A stretch of DNA of 64,000 nucleotides from Phylloscopus collybita (GCA_027886175.1 JAJNNQ010000024.1:28685001-28749000), one strand, 5' to 3'; positions 14,001 through 27,195 are shown, counted from the first letter of the stretch. Program-made: numbers and translations. The notes: generated by a model from the letters alone, not told the origin.

Positions 14001-16426
14001 GAGCAAAAAATCCTATTTCAGTTTCAGAGATCTTAACACCTGAATTAAACGTAGTTTTCAGAAAGAACACTTTTCTTTTAGAATGTTATTACTGTCACAC
14101 TTTCACTGCTTGATGTACATAATTCTAATTCTACTTGTTTCGCTCTAGATCCCAGAAGACATCCAGACTTAGTTTTCATCTTTTTCTCTTTTATGTATAA
14201 ATTAGGATAATCTGGCATGGCTTTGAAGGCCCCTGGGAGATCCAACATACTGATAAGAGAGAAGATAGTGAATGGCTTTTATTCTTGAAACCCATGGTGT
14301 CTACTTTGCAGTATTTAGATGTACTGGTCCCCCCTTTTAATGTCCTCAGAGATACTCCATTCTCCCTGATAGCAGAGTCATCATTTAATGAAGAGGCAAA
14401 AGTAAAAAGAATAAAGTCAGTCCAAAGCCTGAACTGTAGGTTCTTCCTCTGCTGTATGTCCTGTTGTAATACACTGCTATGAAAAGATTTGATGAGGTAA
14501 GATTTTACTTCTCCATGCTTGGCAGCAGAACACAGAATTTGCAGAAGATGAGCTCAAGTGCCAAGAACATGTGCCAAGTCATCATATCTCTTCAGCTCCT
14601 TCTGCTGGAAGGACCTTACTGCTGCTTCCAGAATGTTTGAAAACCACCAGCAGTCAGTGCTAATGCTGCTATTTAAGCAATCAGTTCTCACTTCAGGGCA
14701 ACTGGCCAGAATGAAGCAGACAGCACAATTTCTCTCTTATTTTAGTAATTTGTGAGTACTTTAGTAATTTGTATTTCAGGGTGAACACTAATGCATATAA
14801 ATGTGAGTTTTTGGAGAGTGCTTTGTTTGTTTGGGATATGCTGAGTGGATATTTGGGATATTTTAGGATGTTTCCTAGAAAACTGACTTAGTGTGATACT
14901 GATGCTGAAGGGTGACAGACGCTTTATCAGGGCAATGCAGCTGTAATTTTCAATAAGGACAATCATTAAGTAGTGCCATGTATTTGTACTGAGTATTAAA
15001 CTCAGGTTAAAAGGAAAGCACTTATCTGTTAGAAGTTCCAGTTAGCTTGAAATCCCAGGTGGGCTGGTTACTTGCTTGGTTGGTTCTGGTACTTTCTCTC
15101 ACATTACAAGAAGTTGTTGTTAAGTGTTAAAAAAGAGTGCCACAGAACAGTCATTCACAATGGACCAGAGGATTACCATCAACTCTTAGAAAGTGCCTTA
15201 GACTACAACACATCTTTATTGTCCATTTTGAAAAGATTGTTTAAAAGATGCAGGTTTTTATTATTTTATCAGTTAGATTGTATCCATGACTACAGTTTCA
15301 ATAAAAGCAGCAAATGAAGTTACTTCTTTTTCTTTCTCTTGCTGTTCTGTAGTGTAGTTATGGTGTTTTACACACAACTTTTCATCTATAAACACCAGTT
15401 TTATAGAACTCTATCTTCATCTTACTAATAGAGAAATGAGGGTTCAGGTAAGAAAAAAATACTATTTTTCCCCTAAGGTTATCCACTAGACCAGTTGACA
15501 AAATCAAAAGCAGAGTTCAGGTCTCTCAAGGTTAGTGGTATCCATTAAGCTGCTTGTTTAACAATTGGAAGAGCAATTGTTTCATACTCAGAACTTCTAA
15601 ACCTCAAATTTGCTGATGAATGGATTATACTTTCTGGAGGCCAATATTAGAATGGTTTACTGTACATCCTTCTCCTGTGAAAGGGGAAGTAAAGATTCTG
15701 ACATTTACCTGCTGGTAAAATAAGTGGACAGTTGGGTTTTTTTGGTCAGGATTTTACAATATGCTAATATGATTGCATATTACAAGTAGATCAAGCTCTA
15801 CATTGTAAAATCTTGTTTCTAATCATAATCCTGTTATTTTTAATATGTGGTGTTTTGTATGTTTCACACAATATGGTTGCTAATAATATATTTCATATTT
15901 CTCCTTTTGCTTTACTTTTGATCTTCAGTAATTTTCTGGAACAACAGTTTCTTGTTAAAGTCTCTGACTCAGACAAGAAAGGCCATCATCCTCTAAGCAA
16001 GGGAGATGACAATTTAGCATGCACAGAAAAGGACCTGAAAAGAACAGATAGAAAGCTATATTCATTATATGTCTAGTCTTGATAAGTACAAAAATCTGTA
16101 CATTCATGTGTTATATAAACCAATAAAGTATAAAAATAAATTCAAGATGCATCCTGCTGAATATGTGTGTTAATTCATGTACTTTGTTTCACAGGAAAAA
16201 AAATAGGCAAGAACAGATCACTCACAATTGCACATGTTTCAGGCTGCTGATGTTGGTACTTTAATTAGAATAGTGGAATGTCAGCATGAATTCTTTTGTT
16301 TTACAGAAAGCAAGAAGAATTGAGGTTAATTAAAGGTTAATTAGAGTTTAATTGGTAGTTCTTTCTTTCCCCCTTTACTTCTGGTGATAACAGGAATGTT
16401 AGAATCCTTGACTTTGATGGCAACAG

Positions 16427-16508
16427 ATTGGGAAGGCCTGGTGTTGATTGCTACTGCCAACATGAAAGTGGTGCTGCAGTTCTGCAGCTCCAGTTCCTAA
16501 TCAATGAG
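16427..16508 (+). CDS. STXBP5L: STXBP5L coding exon A (tomosyn WD40 region)
   Basis: This 82-nt exon starts with the last base of a split codon, then reads LGRPGVDCYCQHESGAAVLQ and continues QLQFLINE to a complete codon at the donor GAG|gtaagg. The sequence is a hallmark of the first tomosyn/Lgl propeller and follows the GAIRI motif of the previous exon. The acceptor used here is the AG at 16425-16426 (ggcaacag|a), chosen because it joins the family sequence without an insertion. Its pyrimidine tract is poor. A better-placed AG at 16392-16393 is in the same phase and would extend the exon by 33 nt, so the 5' boundary is less certain than the rest. Confidence 0.92.
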
Positions 16509-18543
16509 GTAAGGACGTATTTACTCAGATTCTTCTGTATAAATTTAGTTGAGTAAGTCAATTCATATTATTGCAATTGAATGATATAACTTCTCCCATT
16601 GACAAATTGTGCCAACAAGCACATGGTGTACATCCAGAGGACATTCAACATACAGCTTTCTAGAAGAATATTTATGGGACTGCACTCAGGGAAAAGTAGT
16701 GCCTTCCTATACATCAGTTTAAAGTAGTGAACAAAAGGCAGTCAATACATGAATGTGTGTAAAATGATGTAAAATCCATTAAGTTACGAAATATGCTGCA
16801 CAGTTCTGATTCAAATAGAAATTAATAAATGAGCTAAATCTTTCTATCAAAGTATATTGATAGTTATTGGCTGAAAACTCAATAGTTGGGGATGTGCTAT
16901 TACGTGAAGCAATGAAAAGCAATTGCAGGGATCATCAATCAAACCATCATGCTTAGTCTTTGTAAATGGTTTGTCAAGATCAAATTTAGACAACATAAAG
17001 AAACAGAGCCAGATTATAGCTTGCTCTGGGCAGAAGGTTCTGAAGATGGGAATAGGCAAGAAGACTTTCTGGTGAATACAGATCAGAGGGTTTTGGTGGT
17101 TTTTTTAGGACCTTAGAAGTTGGCCAAATCTTAGTTCAGTTTTGATTAATTTTCTCCCATGACATAAGGAAAGACTTTTGACAGTTTCAAGTCCTCTTTG
17201 TAAATGGAAAGATCTGAGAACTTCTCAGGGGAAGAGTTTTATTTTTATGGGTTTTTTAAACCTGAAAAGTATTTAATTTTTTCCTACATCTGTTTGGAGA
17301 GAGTAACTGAACCACAGACACTGAGGAGGGAGGACTGAAACTTCAGAAACAGTCTGGTGAAATTCTTAAGAGGAATGCAGGGATGAGAACAGGAAGGACA
17401 AAGTTTGAATCAGTATTCTTTCTTTTCATTGGTTGACCATCAAACCCCCTAATACATAGGATTAATTTGATTTCTGGGTGGACAGTCTTTCTGACTCTTT
17501 GGGAGATGAGAAATAAAGCATGGATTTCACTGTGTTAGAGAAGTCTCACCTCCATAAATTTAATTTGCATAGGTCAATGCTGAAAAGAATGTTTGCTAGG
17601 ATTAGAGAAGTTTATCAGTCAGTCATAGATGGTAGGAACTAATCTTTCCTGTTACATCCTTGCCCTTCCTCAATATAAAGCATAGTCTTGTGTTTGGGCA
17701 ATCTGTTCCTCTCTGTGATGTTAATGCACAAGGGTAGATCTGTGCCTGGCCTGATCTGAGGTGTAAGTGTACAAAATCACTGCAGGAGCTGTAGGGGGCT
17801 TCCCCTGCAGGTAATTTTCTCATGTCATCACTATTCTGTGGTGAGGAGAAAGTCAATCTAAAGCAGGTAGAATAAGTTCACTCCCAGCTTCTCAGTCAGA
17901 GGCCTGGGCTTTGAAAGAAGACCTTTTTTGGGACACCACAAGCAGAACAGTCTTCAGAGTGTTTCTGATCTGTGATAAAGACTCTGTCTTTCTGTCTGCA
18001 TCTCTTAGTTCTTTCTGCTTCCTGTCCTCTTGCTACCTGTCCCTACTCTTTTATCTGCATCCTCTTTTCACAGTTCCAGTTTTGAATTTTCATCTTACCT
18101 TGATATGACTACTAAGCTGTGCTTGGCACTGTCACATGTGTGCCCGTGCATGCACTAATCCCTTTATCCTTCAGTTATATCTTTCACACTCACCTTTTTA
18201 AGCATGTGTTGTCTGTTTTCCGTTTTGTCAGTCTTTCTGCTTATGTGGAGAGACTTGAGAGTTGGCTTGTGTAACCTTGGCACAAAGCTTTAACTTGAGT
18301 TTTAAATTGATGGGGTTTTAATTTAACTTTGGCTGATCTTGTACTAATTTAAAATGTTTACATTTACCAGATTGATTCAATGGTGTATTATTTATGGTAG
18401 AGTATTTTTTTTTTCTAGAAGAAAGGAATGATTTTTCATAAACTGTCAGTTTTACAGGTAGATCTTTAGCAGTGAGGATCACGTAAGAGTAAGACAGAAT
18501 GTGCAGGAAAATAAGGTGTTGCTGTATTTTGTGTCTGCTCTAG
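16509..18543 (+). other. STXBP5L: STXBP5L intron A-B (2.0 kb, phase 0)
   Basis: This intron starts gtaagg and ends in a pyrimidine-rich run before ctctag. No repeats of known family or coding frames were recognised. Short open frames on both strands (for example around 16850-17060 and 17620-17860) show no similarity I know of. Confidence 0.8.
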
Positions 18544-18644
18544 GGTGCTTTGGTCAGTGCGTGTGCAGATGATGCACTTCATTTGTGGAACCTCCGACAG
18601 AAACGACCAGCTATTCTACATTCTCTGAAATTTAACAGAGAAAG
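18544..18644 (+). CDS. STXBP5L: STXBP5L coding exon B (WD40 blade)
   Basis: This 101-nt exon lies between acceptor gctctag and donor AAAG|gtaaga. It begins in phase 0 and ends with two bases of a split codon (AG, completed to AGG, Arg, by exon C). It encodes GALVSACADDALHLWNLRQK followed by RPAILHSLKFNRE. The LHLWNL segment is the strand with the W-D/N pair that closes a WD40 blade. The RQKRPAILHSLKF stretch is strongly conserved in tomosyns, and the following Asn (KFNRER) matches STXBP5L, where I recall Cys in STXBP5. No frame damage is seen. Confidence 0.95.
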
Positions 18645-19028
18645 GTAAGACTATATGACACAAAATAGAGATCTCATTACAAAAATAACACTTCCTGGAT
18701 TTCTTATAATATATTTTGCCTTTCTACAGGTGGATATAGTTTTGCCTTAAATATTTTTCTTTCAGGCTTTTTTCTATGGAACAAAAACTTCACTTTCTCT
18801 TTCTGCAGCTTTCTCAGAACTGGAAAAACTTAGTAATCTTTTTGCCAAAATATTCTTCATTTTACTTCTACTTGCATGAACTGGTATGAACAATAATTTG
18901 TTTTTTCTTCAGACTGGACACAAGCACTCACTTTTGGCTGAACTGTTGGTCAGTAACAGATAGAGTACTTCAGCTGGGTGTATGAGGGTAACAACTATAT
19001 ATTTTTTACCTTGAATTTTTATTTTTTA

Positions 19029-19043
19029 TTTTTTTTTTTTTTT
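19029..19043. repeat. T15 run in T-rich stretch
   Basis: Fifteen T within the T-rich region 19000-19046, in the intron after exon B. Confidence 0.8.
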
Positions 19044-21877
19044 AAATACTGCAAGTTTACCAGAAACAGGTTGTGAATTTGGGAAAGTCTGGTAAGTCTC
19101 AAGTGAATCAGAGTGGGTTTTTTAAATTTTACTTTCTCAGTACCTAATTGTAGGAATCCCTACAGAAAATAGATTAAATGAGTGGTTGTAACTTTCACAC
19201 TCAAACAGGAGCTGAGCACTTCAATCTGTATTTAGTAAACCCAAGTAAAACCTGATATAATGTTAGGGAACTTCAGTTCTGCAGGTCTATTAATAGTAAG
19301 AAAAAGTTCCAAATTTCTATTAAGGAATTAGGGCAGTAGTCAGGAGACCAAGATTCAGCGCAGAAATGCAGCAGTTGTTTTTAACGGGAAATTTAACTCA
19401 TATTTTCATTCTCTTAGCATGGGCATTAGCTTGGTTTATTAACGTGCAGCACCTTTTTTTTGATATTTAGATATTTGCTTGTGTAGTGGGAAAGATCCCA
19501 GTACTTCACCAGAGCTGTGAAGTGAACAGACTCATCAAATCTATAGCTAGTCTGGAAAAATCTATAGGAAGTCTGGAAATGATTATGGAAATATTTTTTC
19601 TTTGTTGTTTATTATCTAGATATAAACTATATTTGCACTAAAATGTCACCAAGATGCGTGATTTGTAGTGTAGGAAATATAGAGCCTGATTCCAATAAGT
19701 TTATAACCAATAGCAAAAGTGTATCAGGTGGTTTGGGACTGCGTGAGGAAGATGAAAATGAAAAATTATGTGTGCATTTCTAGCTGCTTCTGGACAGTAA
19801 GTTATCATTTTGCATATGGTGAAATGTTTGAATCTTGGTATTCTCATCAGGTAGGTGCATTATTCACAGTTTGTCATTGATAAATGTAAATATCATAGAA
19901 GTTATTCCAGTACATCTTGGTCAAGCTCTCCCAGCCAGCAATCTGACATTGACACAACCTAACCAATCATTGCTTATAAGAATGCAGCCTCTGTTCATCT
20001 CTGCCTTCTCTCCAGAGATGTTAACCTGTTATCTTGGTCAGTATTTTATCAGCTTTTCTTGCTAAGAGAAACTCACACACATTTGTCATCACACTTGCCT
20101 AATTTTCTTTCTCTTCTGACACCCTAAAACATTGGGCAAAATATTTCCAAGCGGGTTGTTTAGAATACTGGAAAACTTTGCTAAAAACCAAATTTTCTCC
20201 AAGGACATTTTTGATCCGAGATCCAAGTAAGATCTGAGAGTGTAAGTTATTTGTAACAAATGCATAGCTAACTATACTGCCTTTTATCAAAATCTAGTAA
20301 GTTGTGAGCAAAAACCATACTGTTAGTTCTTTAGGTATATTTTGTGTAAGTGGTTCAATTGCTGCCATTTAATTAATTTTTATTAGCACATCAAAGACTG
20401 TGAGGCAAATATCTTGCAATATAATATTGCCAAAGAAGTAAGTCCAGTTTTAAATTAAAAAGGATTTTTCCATAAAAATGAAGAAATAACATTATAGGCA
20501 GTTCATTTCTTCTCAGGGCTCTCTAGCACTGCCCTAAGCTTCTGGGTGATTTTTTTTTTAATTATTCAAGCACTTGGCTTCACAATGAAAGCTCTTCATT
20601 TTTATTATATTTTCTTTTTACAGCCATATAAATTTATTTTAAATCATGTAACTTTCAATTTTCTAAGCTCAATTACACATTTAATATGTAAAATTAAACA
20701 TAAGCCTCTGGGCAAGTAGCAAAGAAGTAAGGCTAAAGCTCTAATTAACCCTCTCAGTTTGGAATGTTTATATGCTTAATAGAGCTAAGTCCAAAAGAGA
20801 ACTTTCATTTTTTTCTGAATATATTTTTGGTGTTAGAGAACAGAAGCTCTAAATTATGGGATGGTTAGAGAAATAGTGAATGAAATAATGGCTGCTGTAG
20901 CTAATGGAATCTATGACAAAATGGATGTAAGGGGAACTTGAGAAGCTGATAAAATGATAAGATCAAAATTTATTTTCTTCAAGAAATTCAAAGGTCTGGC
21001 TTCCAAGAAGTAATGTTTTCCTCACTGTGGGAACAGATAAAAGTACTTTATTTTCATCCTCCCCTCTCCTCTTGCAGGGAGGCATTAAGAGAAGGCAAGA
21101 TTCATATTGAATGGAGATTCTTTTGTCTTAAGTTTGTGAACCAGTGAGCAAGCTGATTTTTAATGTTTCTTAAATGGGGAAAAATGCTTGTTGACAGATA
21201 ATATGTTTAAAATATTAATACATGTCTTCAAAAAATAGTGAGGTATTGAAAGATGTCATAAAGGGAAGTGTTTAGAAAGTCAAAGGCTAGTTCTTACAAG
21301 ATTATTTATAATAGAACTTAATTTTAGATTTAGATAGCTTTCACAGAGCCAAACACATAATTGTTCAGATGCATTTTATCTATGAAAATGGAACATGTGA
21401 ATCCTTCAATTTTTTCTGTTTGCATGTCTCTCTTTAAGATTTTAAGAAAATTTTGTTTTATTCATCCACTATGTTTGTCTCCTTGCTACACTGTTTGGTT
21501 TAGTAGTGGGGGTTTTTTTAACAAATGACAGATTTACTTCATGAAGTGATGCAATATAATTAGAATTAAAATTCTAATATTTTATCTGCATGTGATGGTG
21601 AAGATGATTTTATTATTCCAAATGCTTGTTTTATTTGACCATGATTAATTAACTTTCATGTAGAATCAGTTCACTCTGAGTTTTTATGGTATTTGGTGCA
21701 TGAACCATAGAGCTGGTAGTTTCTGTTAGACAGATGAATGTTACTTAAGTCTTTGGCTATTACTCCCAATGCACCCAATGAATTTTGCTTCTGTGTCTTG
21801 ACGTTCAAGATTTCAGGATAATGGACTAAAACCTGCTTTTTAGGTTTCTGCAATTACTTGAGTCAGGTTTCCCAAGT

Positions 21878-21915
21878 GCATACATACATATTACCCCCTC
21901 TCTCCCTCCCTCCCA
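21878..21915. repeat. (CATA)n and CT-rich tract
   Basis: Three catacata-type units are followed by a pyrimidine run built on ctccctccctccc. Simple sequence. Confidence 0.65.
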
Positions 21916-24036
21916 CGAAAGTAAAAAAATGTTTGTTCTTTTCTTTGGATGTTGGTAAAAACATGGTTGTAAAGAGCAAAGAATGCTTAAATGCAGTAAG
22001 TCTTTGACTTAATATGTAAGATTCAGTATTAAGACTCTGAATGGTTTATGAATAATAATTTACTAACAAAGTACGTCTTTATAGCCATTAAATCAGAGTT
22101 TGCAGCTTCTCCAGATTTAGTTTTTCCTTCTTCTGACATACTGGTAAACTAAGGATGATGCAGCACTAGCAATAATAATTCATAATTCACTGTTCCTTTA
22201 CTAAGTGTCTCTTCAGAGCAAGTGTACAAGGAACACTAAAGAGACAATGGCTAACAGATATTTTCTGTTGTATGGTGTAGTGCTCTGAACTTTTTAGGAC
22301 TTAAGCAAATTATACACTTTTTGCCAAAAAGTATATATTTATTTCATATGAAGTAATCATCTTAAATTTGTATTGCTATAATTGGAATGTAATTCAATGC
22401 ATTAAGAACTTTCAAGAAAATACAAATGTAAGCAATGTGTTTCAGTGCTTGGCTCCATACCAAGGGCTGTAATGATAAGACAGTTACTCAAAGACACGTT
22501 TGACAGTAGCATATGGTTGATAATGTATGATTTATGGTTTCTTTTACAAATAGGGTAGACAGGTAAAACATTTTAAACACTGTAAACATTCTGTAAGAAT
22601 TACCTCAGTGTTTTTGAAGGTCAAAATTGTGGACATCTTCCATATGCTAGTACCTCTTTTTCCTTCCTTGATGTCATAGGAGATGTCAGATTGATCCTCA
22701 GTAGGCATTTTAGGCAAAATAAATAACTCAGCGACTGGACACTACTAGACACTGTCTCTATCTGCTGCAAAGAACATTAGGATTAAGCAAAACCAATGGA
22801 AACTATTATAGGTCTTCATTATTTTTAATGCAATCAGAGCAGACTTCAGCAAGTACAGCTTTAAATATACAACAGCTTACAGATTCCCATTTAATATAAG
22901 TGCAGCTGGGGTAGGAAAACCAGCAAGGGTTGCAGTGTGAAATCCAGGGCCTGTAAGCCAGCAGGCACTCGTTTCACTTCTGAACACTGTTCATCTCCTG
23001 TCATTCTGAAGCTGAGCTGGTTCAGTTGTGTTGACTGACACAGGGGAAGCCCTCCTCTCCTTCTTTCAGCCACTTCTGACTGACACATGAGCCAACAGTT
23101 CTGCAGCAGCTTATCCAGTGACTTACAGCAGCACACAGGAGCACAGTGTGACAGAGGGTTGGGTTTTTAAATAAATCTGCATGCACTCTGCACCAATGCC
23201 ATGACAATACCACGAGTGCCCTTCTGAGGGGAATCGCCAGGTGACACAATCTGTTTAAATGTCTTTGAGACTAGGTATGCTGGCAGAGAGCAAGAGAAGT
23301 CTTTTAGAGCAGTTCTGTTAATTGTAACTCACTATTAATTAGAAATTTGACTCCTACAGTTGAGATCTGGTAATATTTGAACAAGATGATGGTGAGTATT
23401 GCTCCAACTGCTTGGAAACAAAACAAACCAAACCCAAAACAAAAAAATGGGTGTTTTTGAAAAAGGTAACTTTTCTTATATTCTATATTCTTTCCTGACA
23501 GTAGCTGAATCTTATTTTATTTGCCTTACTGTATCTTTGCAGGATTTTGTGTCCTGTGTTAAGATCATTTTAAATATTTCCTGTCTCCTTTGCAGATAAA
23601 CCTCATGAAAATGACAGCAAAAGGCTATTGAGTGAATACTGGTGACTGGCTGTGCAGTCACAGCTGTAGCTGTGTCTATTCATTTGTGTTAGGAAACTCG
23701 TGGGTTAGTTAAAGTAGATTCTCTGTCTCACTGCCTGTTCAAGGAACTGGATTCCTGTGATAGCTTGCCTGCTCATAAATGAGCCTCCTGGTTAATAGTG
23801 TATAGCTGAAAACTCTGTGTACTTCCAAATTAGTCAGAGGTCTCTCATCAGGCAAGGTTCTGTACAGTTGCACAGTCATGCTATACAGCAAAACAGATTC
23901 TGATTACAGGGCGTGGTCTACCATTCAACTATTGCAAAGAACCATAGAATACAAATATAAAGCAATATTTCACCATAAAAACATGCCACAGTTTTTGGAA
24001 AGGATGTAAGTTTTCTCTGATGATGGAAAAAAATGA

Positions 24037-24079
24037 TGGTTGGTCGATTGGTTGGTCGGTTGTTTGGTCAGTTGGTTGC
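24037..24079. repeat. Tandem ttggtc/ttggtt-type repeat
   Basis: About five imperfect 7-9 bp copies built on ttggt (ggttggtcgattggttggtc and onward) cover about 43 bp. The source family is not recognised. Confidence 0.7.
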
Positions 24080-24392
24080 TTTTATATGTGTAGTGCGGTC
24101 TTGCATCAGCATTTGTCACTTTTGAAAGAATGGTGCTCTGGGGTTTCAAAACCCAGTGTTTTCATGCAATTCTTAAGCTTGAAAAGATTCTTGAAGCTCT
24201 TAAAAACCTTTGTTGTAGGGGGCTATACCTTAGTACTGCAGGGCAAGAAAATGAACTTTGTCAAATATCACTTCAGAAAGAAAAAAGGCTGGAAAGATTC
24301 TTCAGTGAGACTGACCCAAATCTTGTAAATATATTAATTTACCACATGCCTCCTCTGCTTTCTCAATTAAAAGAAAAAACTTCAAAAAGCAT

Positions 24393-24442
24393 TCTTGGGG
24401 TTTTTTGGGGGGTGTTTCTTGGGGTTTTGTTTTTTTTTTTTG
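24393..24442. repeat. G/T-rich tract
   Basis: Three runs of four to six G (ggggttttttgggggg and a later gggg) are followed by about 12 T. There are three G-runs, one short of a standard intramolecular quadruplex motif unless the six-G run is split. Confidence 0.6.
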
Positions 24443-24620
24443 TCTTCAGCTCAGGTTAGCTAAACAATCAACAAAGAGCAAAACCACAAAATATAGGTTT
24501 GCTCATTAATACCAAGAATCAATGGGTTTGATTTGATGTATTTGTGAGGCTGTGCAATCTTCTGAAATAGAATGAAAATTCACATGATCCTTAAAATTTT
24601 CTTTTTGATGGACATGTGAG

Positions 24621-24668
24621 CCTTCTAGTGGAATGGAGCTGAAGGGACCTCCTCAGTCTGGTTCCCTC
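24621..24668 (-). mobile_element. Probable CR1 3' end fragment, antisense
   Basis: Read on the minus strand, this is a degraded CR1 3' region: a gaccag segment, then aggaggtcccttcagctcc and an attccactag ending in place of the usual attctatg. It is diverged, and the upstream body is not recognisable. Confidence 0.55.
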
Positions 24669-24807
24669 AGTTGCACACCAAAGAACTCATATACCTCCCT
24701 TTCTTAAATGAACAAGCTGACAGTGTGTTGCATTAAGGTTTGCTGGTCCCTTATGATCCCAGTAAGAAAGGCACTCAAGGCCCTCTAAGTTAGCATTCAA
24801 AATGCTT

Positions 24808-24813
24808 TTTATT
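24808..24813 (-). terminator. Minus-strand AATAAA next to GC-rich patch
   Basis: TTTATT on the + strand is a canonical poly(A) signal on the minus strand (ctaataaaaag). It follows, in minus orientation, a GC/CpG-richer 440-bp stretch (24814-25260). It could be the 3' end of an old LTR or retrocopy. AATAAA is common in AT-rich DNA, so alone it proves nothing. Confidence 0.2.
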
Positions 24814-25493
24814 AGAACTAACACTACAAAGAATGGCAGCACAGCACAGGTACTCTTGCATGCCTGTAGATGCTGGGAGCCTTGAGATGGGCATCCTCAC
24901 ACAGGCCTTCAGTCAGCAGGTAATCCATCCATAGAAAGTGCCATCCCATTTTTGTCATCCAAGTTATTGTAGGATTTTCTTGTAAGGAGACAGCTGTGTG
25001 CATTATTCCTGCTATCAAGCAGAAAGGACATAAACACTAAAACTTCCTTCTGCGCTGTTGGTGCAACCACCAAGTGGGAGCTGCCTGGCTTCTCAGTAAG
25101 CACAAGCTGGCTGTGTTTATCCAGCTTCCAAGGGGTTGAGAAGCTCCACACAGCCTGGAGACTGCGCTGCACATGCGGCCCCTGGCGCCTACTTGGTGTC
25201 ACCGGTGCATGGATCACCAACTCCTCCACATGCAACAGCCCCCCACCCAGGGCCTTACACTGTTATGTAACTGCTGAAGCTGAAATCCACTGTTTGCTCT
25301 TCAGGAAAATTGTTCCATGTCGGTTTCATTCCTCTGATAGAAAGAAACCTTCCAGCTTCAAGACTAAATGTATTTTTATGCCTCTTTTTTCCCCGTTTGT
25401 TACGATATTCTGGTATCCACATTGTCATGCATTTTAAATATTTTGTCTCTCCTTTGCAGATAAACAGCTCATTCATACAGATTCATAAGCTGG

Positions 25494-25547
25494 GGTTTTG
25501 GTTTGGTTGTTGTGTTTGTTTTTGGTTTTGCTTTTGTTTTTGTTTCA
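25494..25547. repeat. GT-rich tract
   Basis: Repeated ggttttg / tgtttttg motifs over about 54 bp, similar in style to the tract at 42047. Confidence 0.7.
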
Positions 25548-27195
25548 CTGCAGAAATCAAGATTCTGTGTTTTCCTTTATAATTTTTTGTCTTCATTACC
25601 TTGTCTTTTCTTTGGGCCTTTTTCCTCATATCAATTCTATTTGAGCTGATGATTCATCAAGGAAACACATTCTAGATAGGGTCCCATCTGTGCTGTGGCC
25701 ATTGACAATACCATTTTCATTTGTAATCTCTGCAGAAATATGTTTACTGATGCATGCAAAAATGGCATCTTCTTTTTATGTGGCTTCATCTTACCAGTGT
25801 TTGTGGTCTTGCTGTGATTGACTAATACATCCATTACACTTCTTCCCTGATGTATATCTAGCTGGCAGGGAATGTGCTGCTTTTCAGTGCAAGCCTTTAA
25901 TAGTAGAAGCAAAGCAAGACAAGCAAAATTGAAATTATCTTTTTCTATCACTTCTGTATCATGAGCTCTAACCCTAAAGTGGAAGTTCTTTGAAGCTCGA
26001 GCCTGTGCCCTTTGCATTTTAAATTTAATTCCATTTCTTGTACTTTACTCATGCAGATTGTCCTTCCTGTGTAATATTTTGTACATTGGAGGTTTCATTA
26101 GTATTAGTACCAAGATCACTTGTGAAATTATAACAGCTGTAAAACTAATTCTTGAGAATCTTTCAAGTATCCAATAAAAAAAATCCTTTTTCAGTAAAAC
26201 CAAGAGTAAAATAGACATTAAAAATAGAATTTTATAATGATTTTTTTATAAGTGCTGTATTGAGCATATTGACATATGCTGTATTTCCTATAATTTGAAT
26301 ATTCTGGAATAGCCTACCTTTGGTGAACCTACCTTCCACATTTTACTATAACTTTCAAATTTTTTTTCGTTTTGAAGGACTCCAAACCTTGGTTAATGTT
26401 TATTTTTAAGCATAGGTGAGTAAGTAGTATAGTAATAACACTACAGTCAGAACATCAGAGATAACAACATGGCTTAATTTTATCAGGCTTAGTTTTTTAT
26501 GCTTACCATCTTGGGTGGGATTTGTAATGCAATGATGGTTGATGCCACTGCAGAAAAAGTGCTACAAGAGCTTAAGATGGCTATTCTAAAACAAGTTTAG
26601 TTTCTTTATGCTTAAATTACGTGAGAGTAAATGTTACTCTAAACTAAGATCACAGGAGCCCTGGTCATATTTTTCATGCTGGAATATTAGAAGGATCTCT
26701 GTTTATATCCAGATCCAAAGTTGAATTTAAGAATCTCTGTTCTTTCCAAATGGTGGCTTTTACAGTCTTTCCCCAAAGTAATTTTTAGTCCATCAGGATT
26801 CTGCCAATATTATTATAGTCAGTTTCATTTAAATTTAAAAAGTCCTTAATTGCATTATGCCACGGTATCTGCTTTTATATGTGTTTGTTACACAACTTCT
26901 CTGAGGGCAAAATGCCTAATATGCTACATCTGAATTACTCTTAGAGGTAGAAGCTGTCTTTGATAGCAGAAGGGCAAAAAAAACCCAACCCTAAAGATGA
27001 CTTACAACCAATCACTTAACATGTGCACACATGAAACCATCATGGCCCATAGAGCTGCTGGAGAAAAATGTGTAGCTGGCACAGTTACCTGAGGACTTAA
27101 CAACAGTACAGGGCCCTCTGACCTGGCAAACCCCACTTTTCCAGTCTTTCTTTGGGTCTCTCTGGCTGCAGTTCCTTGGATTGTTTCTCTGAGAT

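Larger units (their letters stand above)
1..16426 (+). other. STXBP5L: Intron upstream of first visible STXBP5L exon
   Basis: No coding exon is recognised in these 16.4 kb. I looked for the preceding tomosyn exon (the segment ending in a GTxTGAIRI-like motif) and did not see it, so it is probably upstream of the window. The stretch is AT-rich single-copy-looking DNA. It contains a T17 run with degenerate tatagat repeats near 455-540, a small hairpin at 7077-7101, a (TG)n microsatellite near 10861 and a CR1 3' end near 11019. A somewhat GC-richer patch lies at about 6240-6620, with no recognisable content. The open frames here are short, low in complexity and unlike known proteins. Confidence 0.75.

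Noticed and set aside
1..16426. Search for the preceding STXBP5L exon
   Set aside because: No segment encoding the expected GTxTGAIRI-type ending with a donor in the right phase was seen. It is probably upstream of the window.
23941..23970. accatagaatac as a CR1 end
   Set aside because: Only a few bases match the CR1 terminus and neither side continues the consensus.
25637..26017. 126-codon minus-strand frame
   Set aside because: Single uninterrupted frame with no known motif, flanking splice sites or supporting second segment. Within chance expectation for 64 kb.
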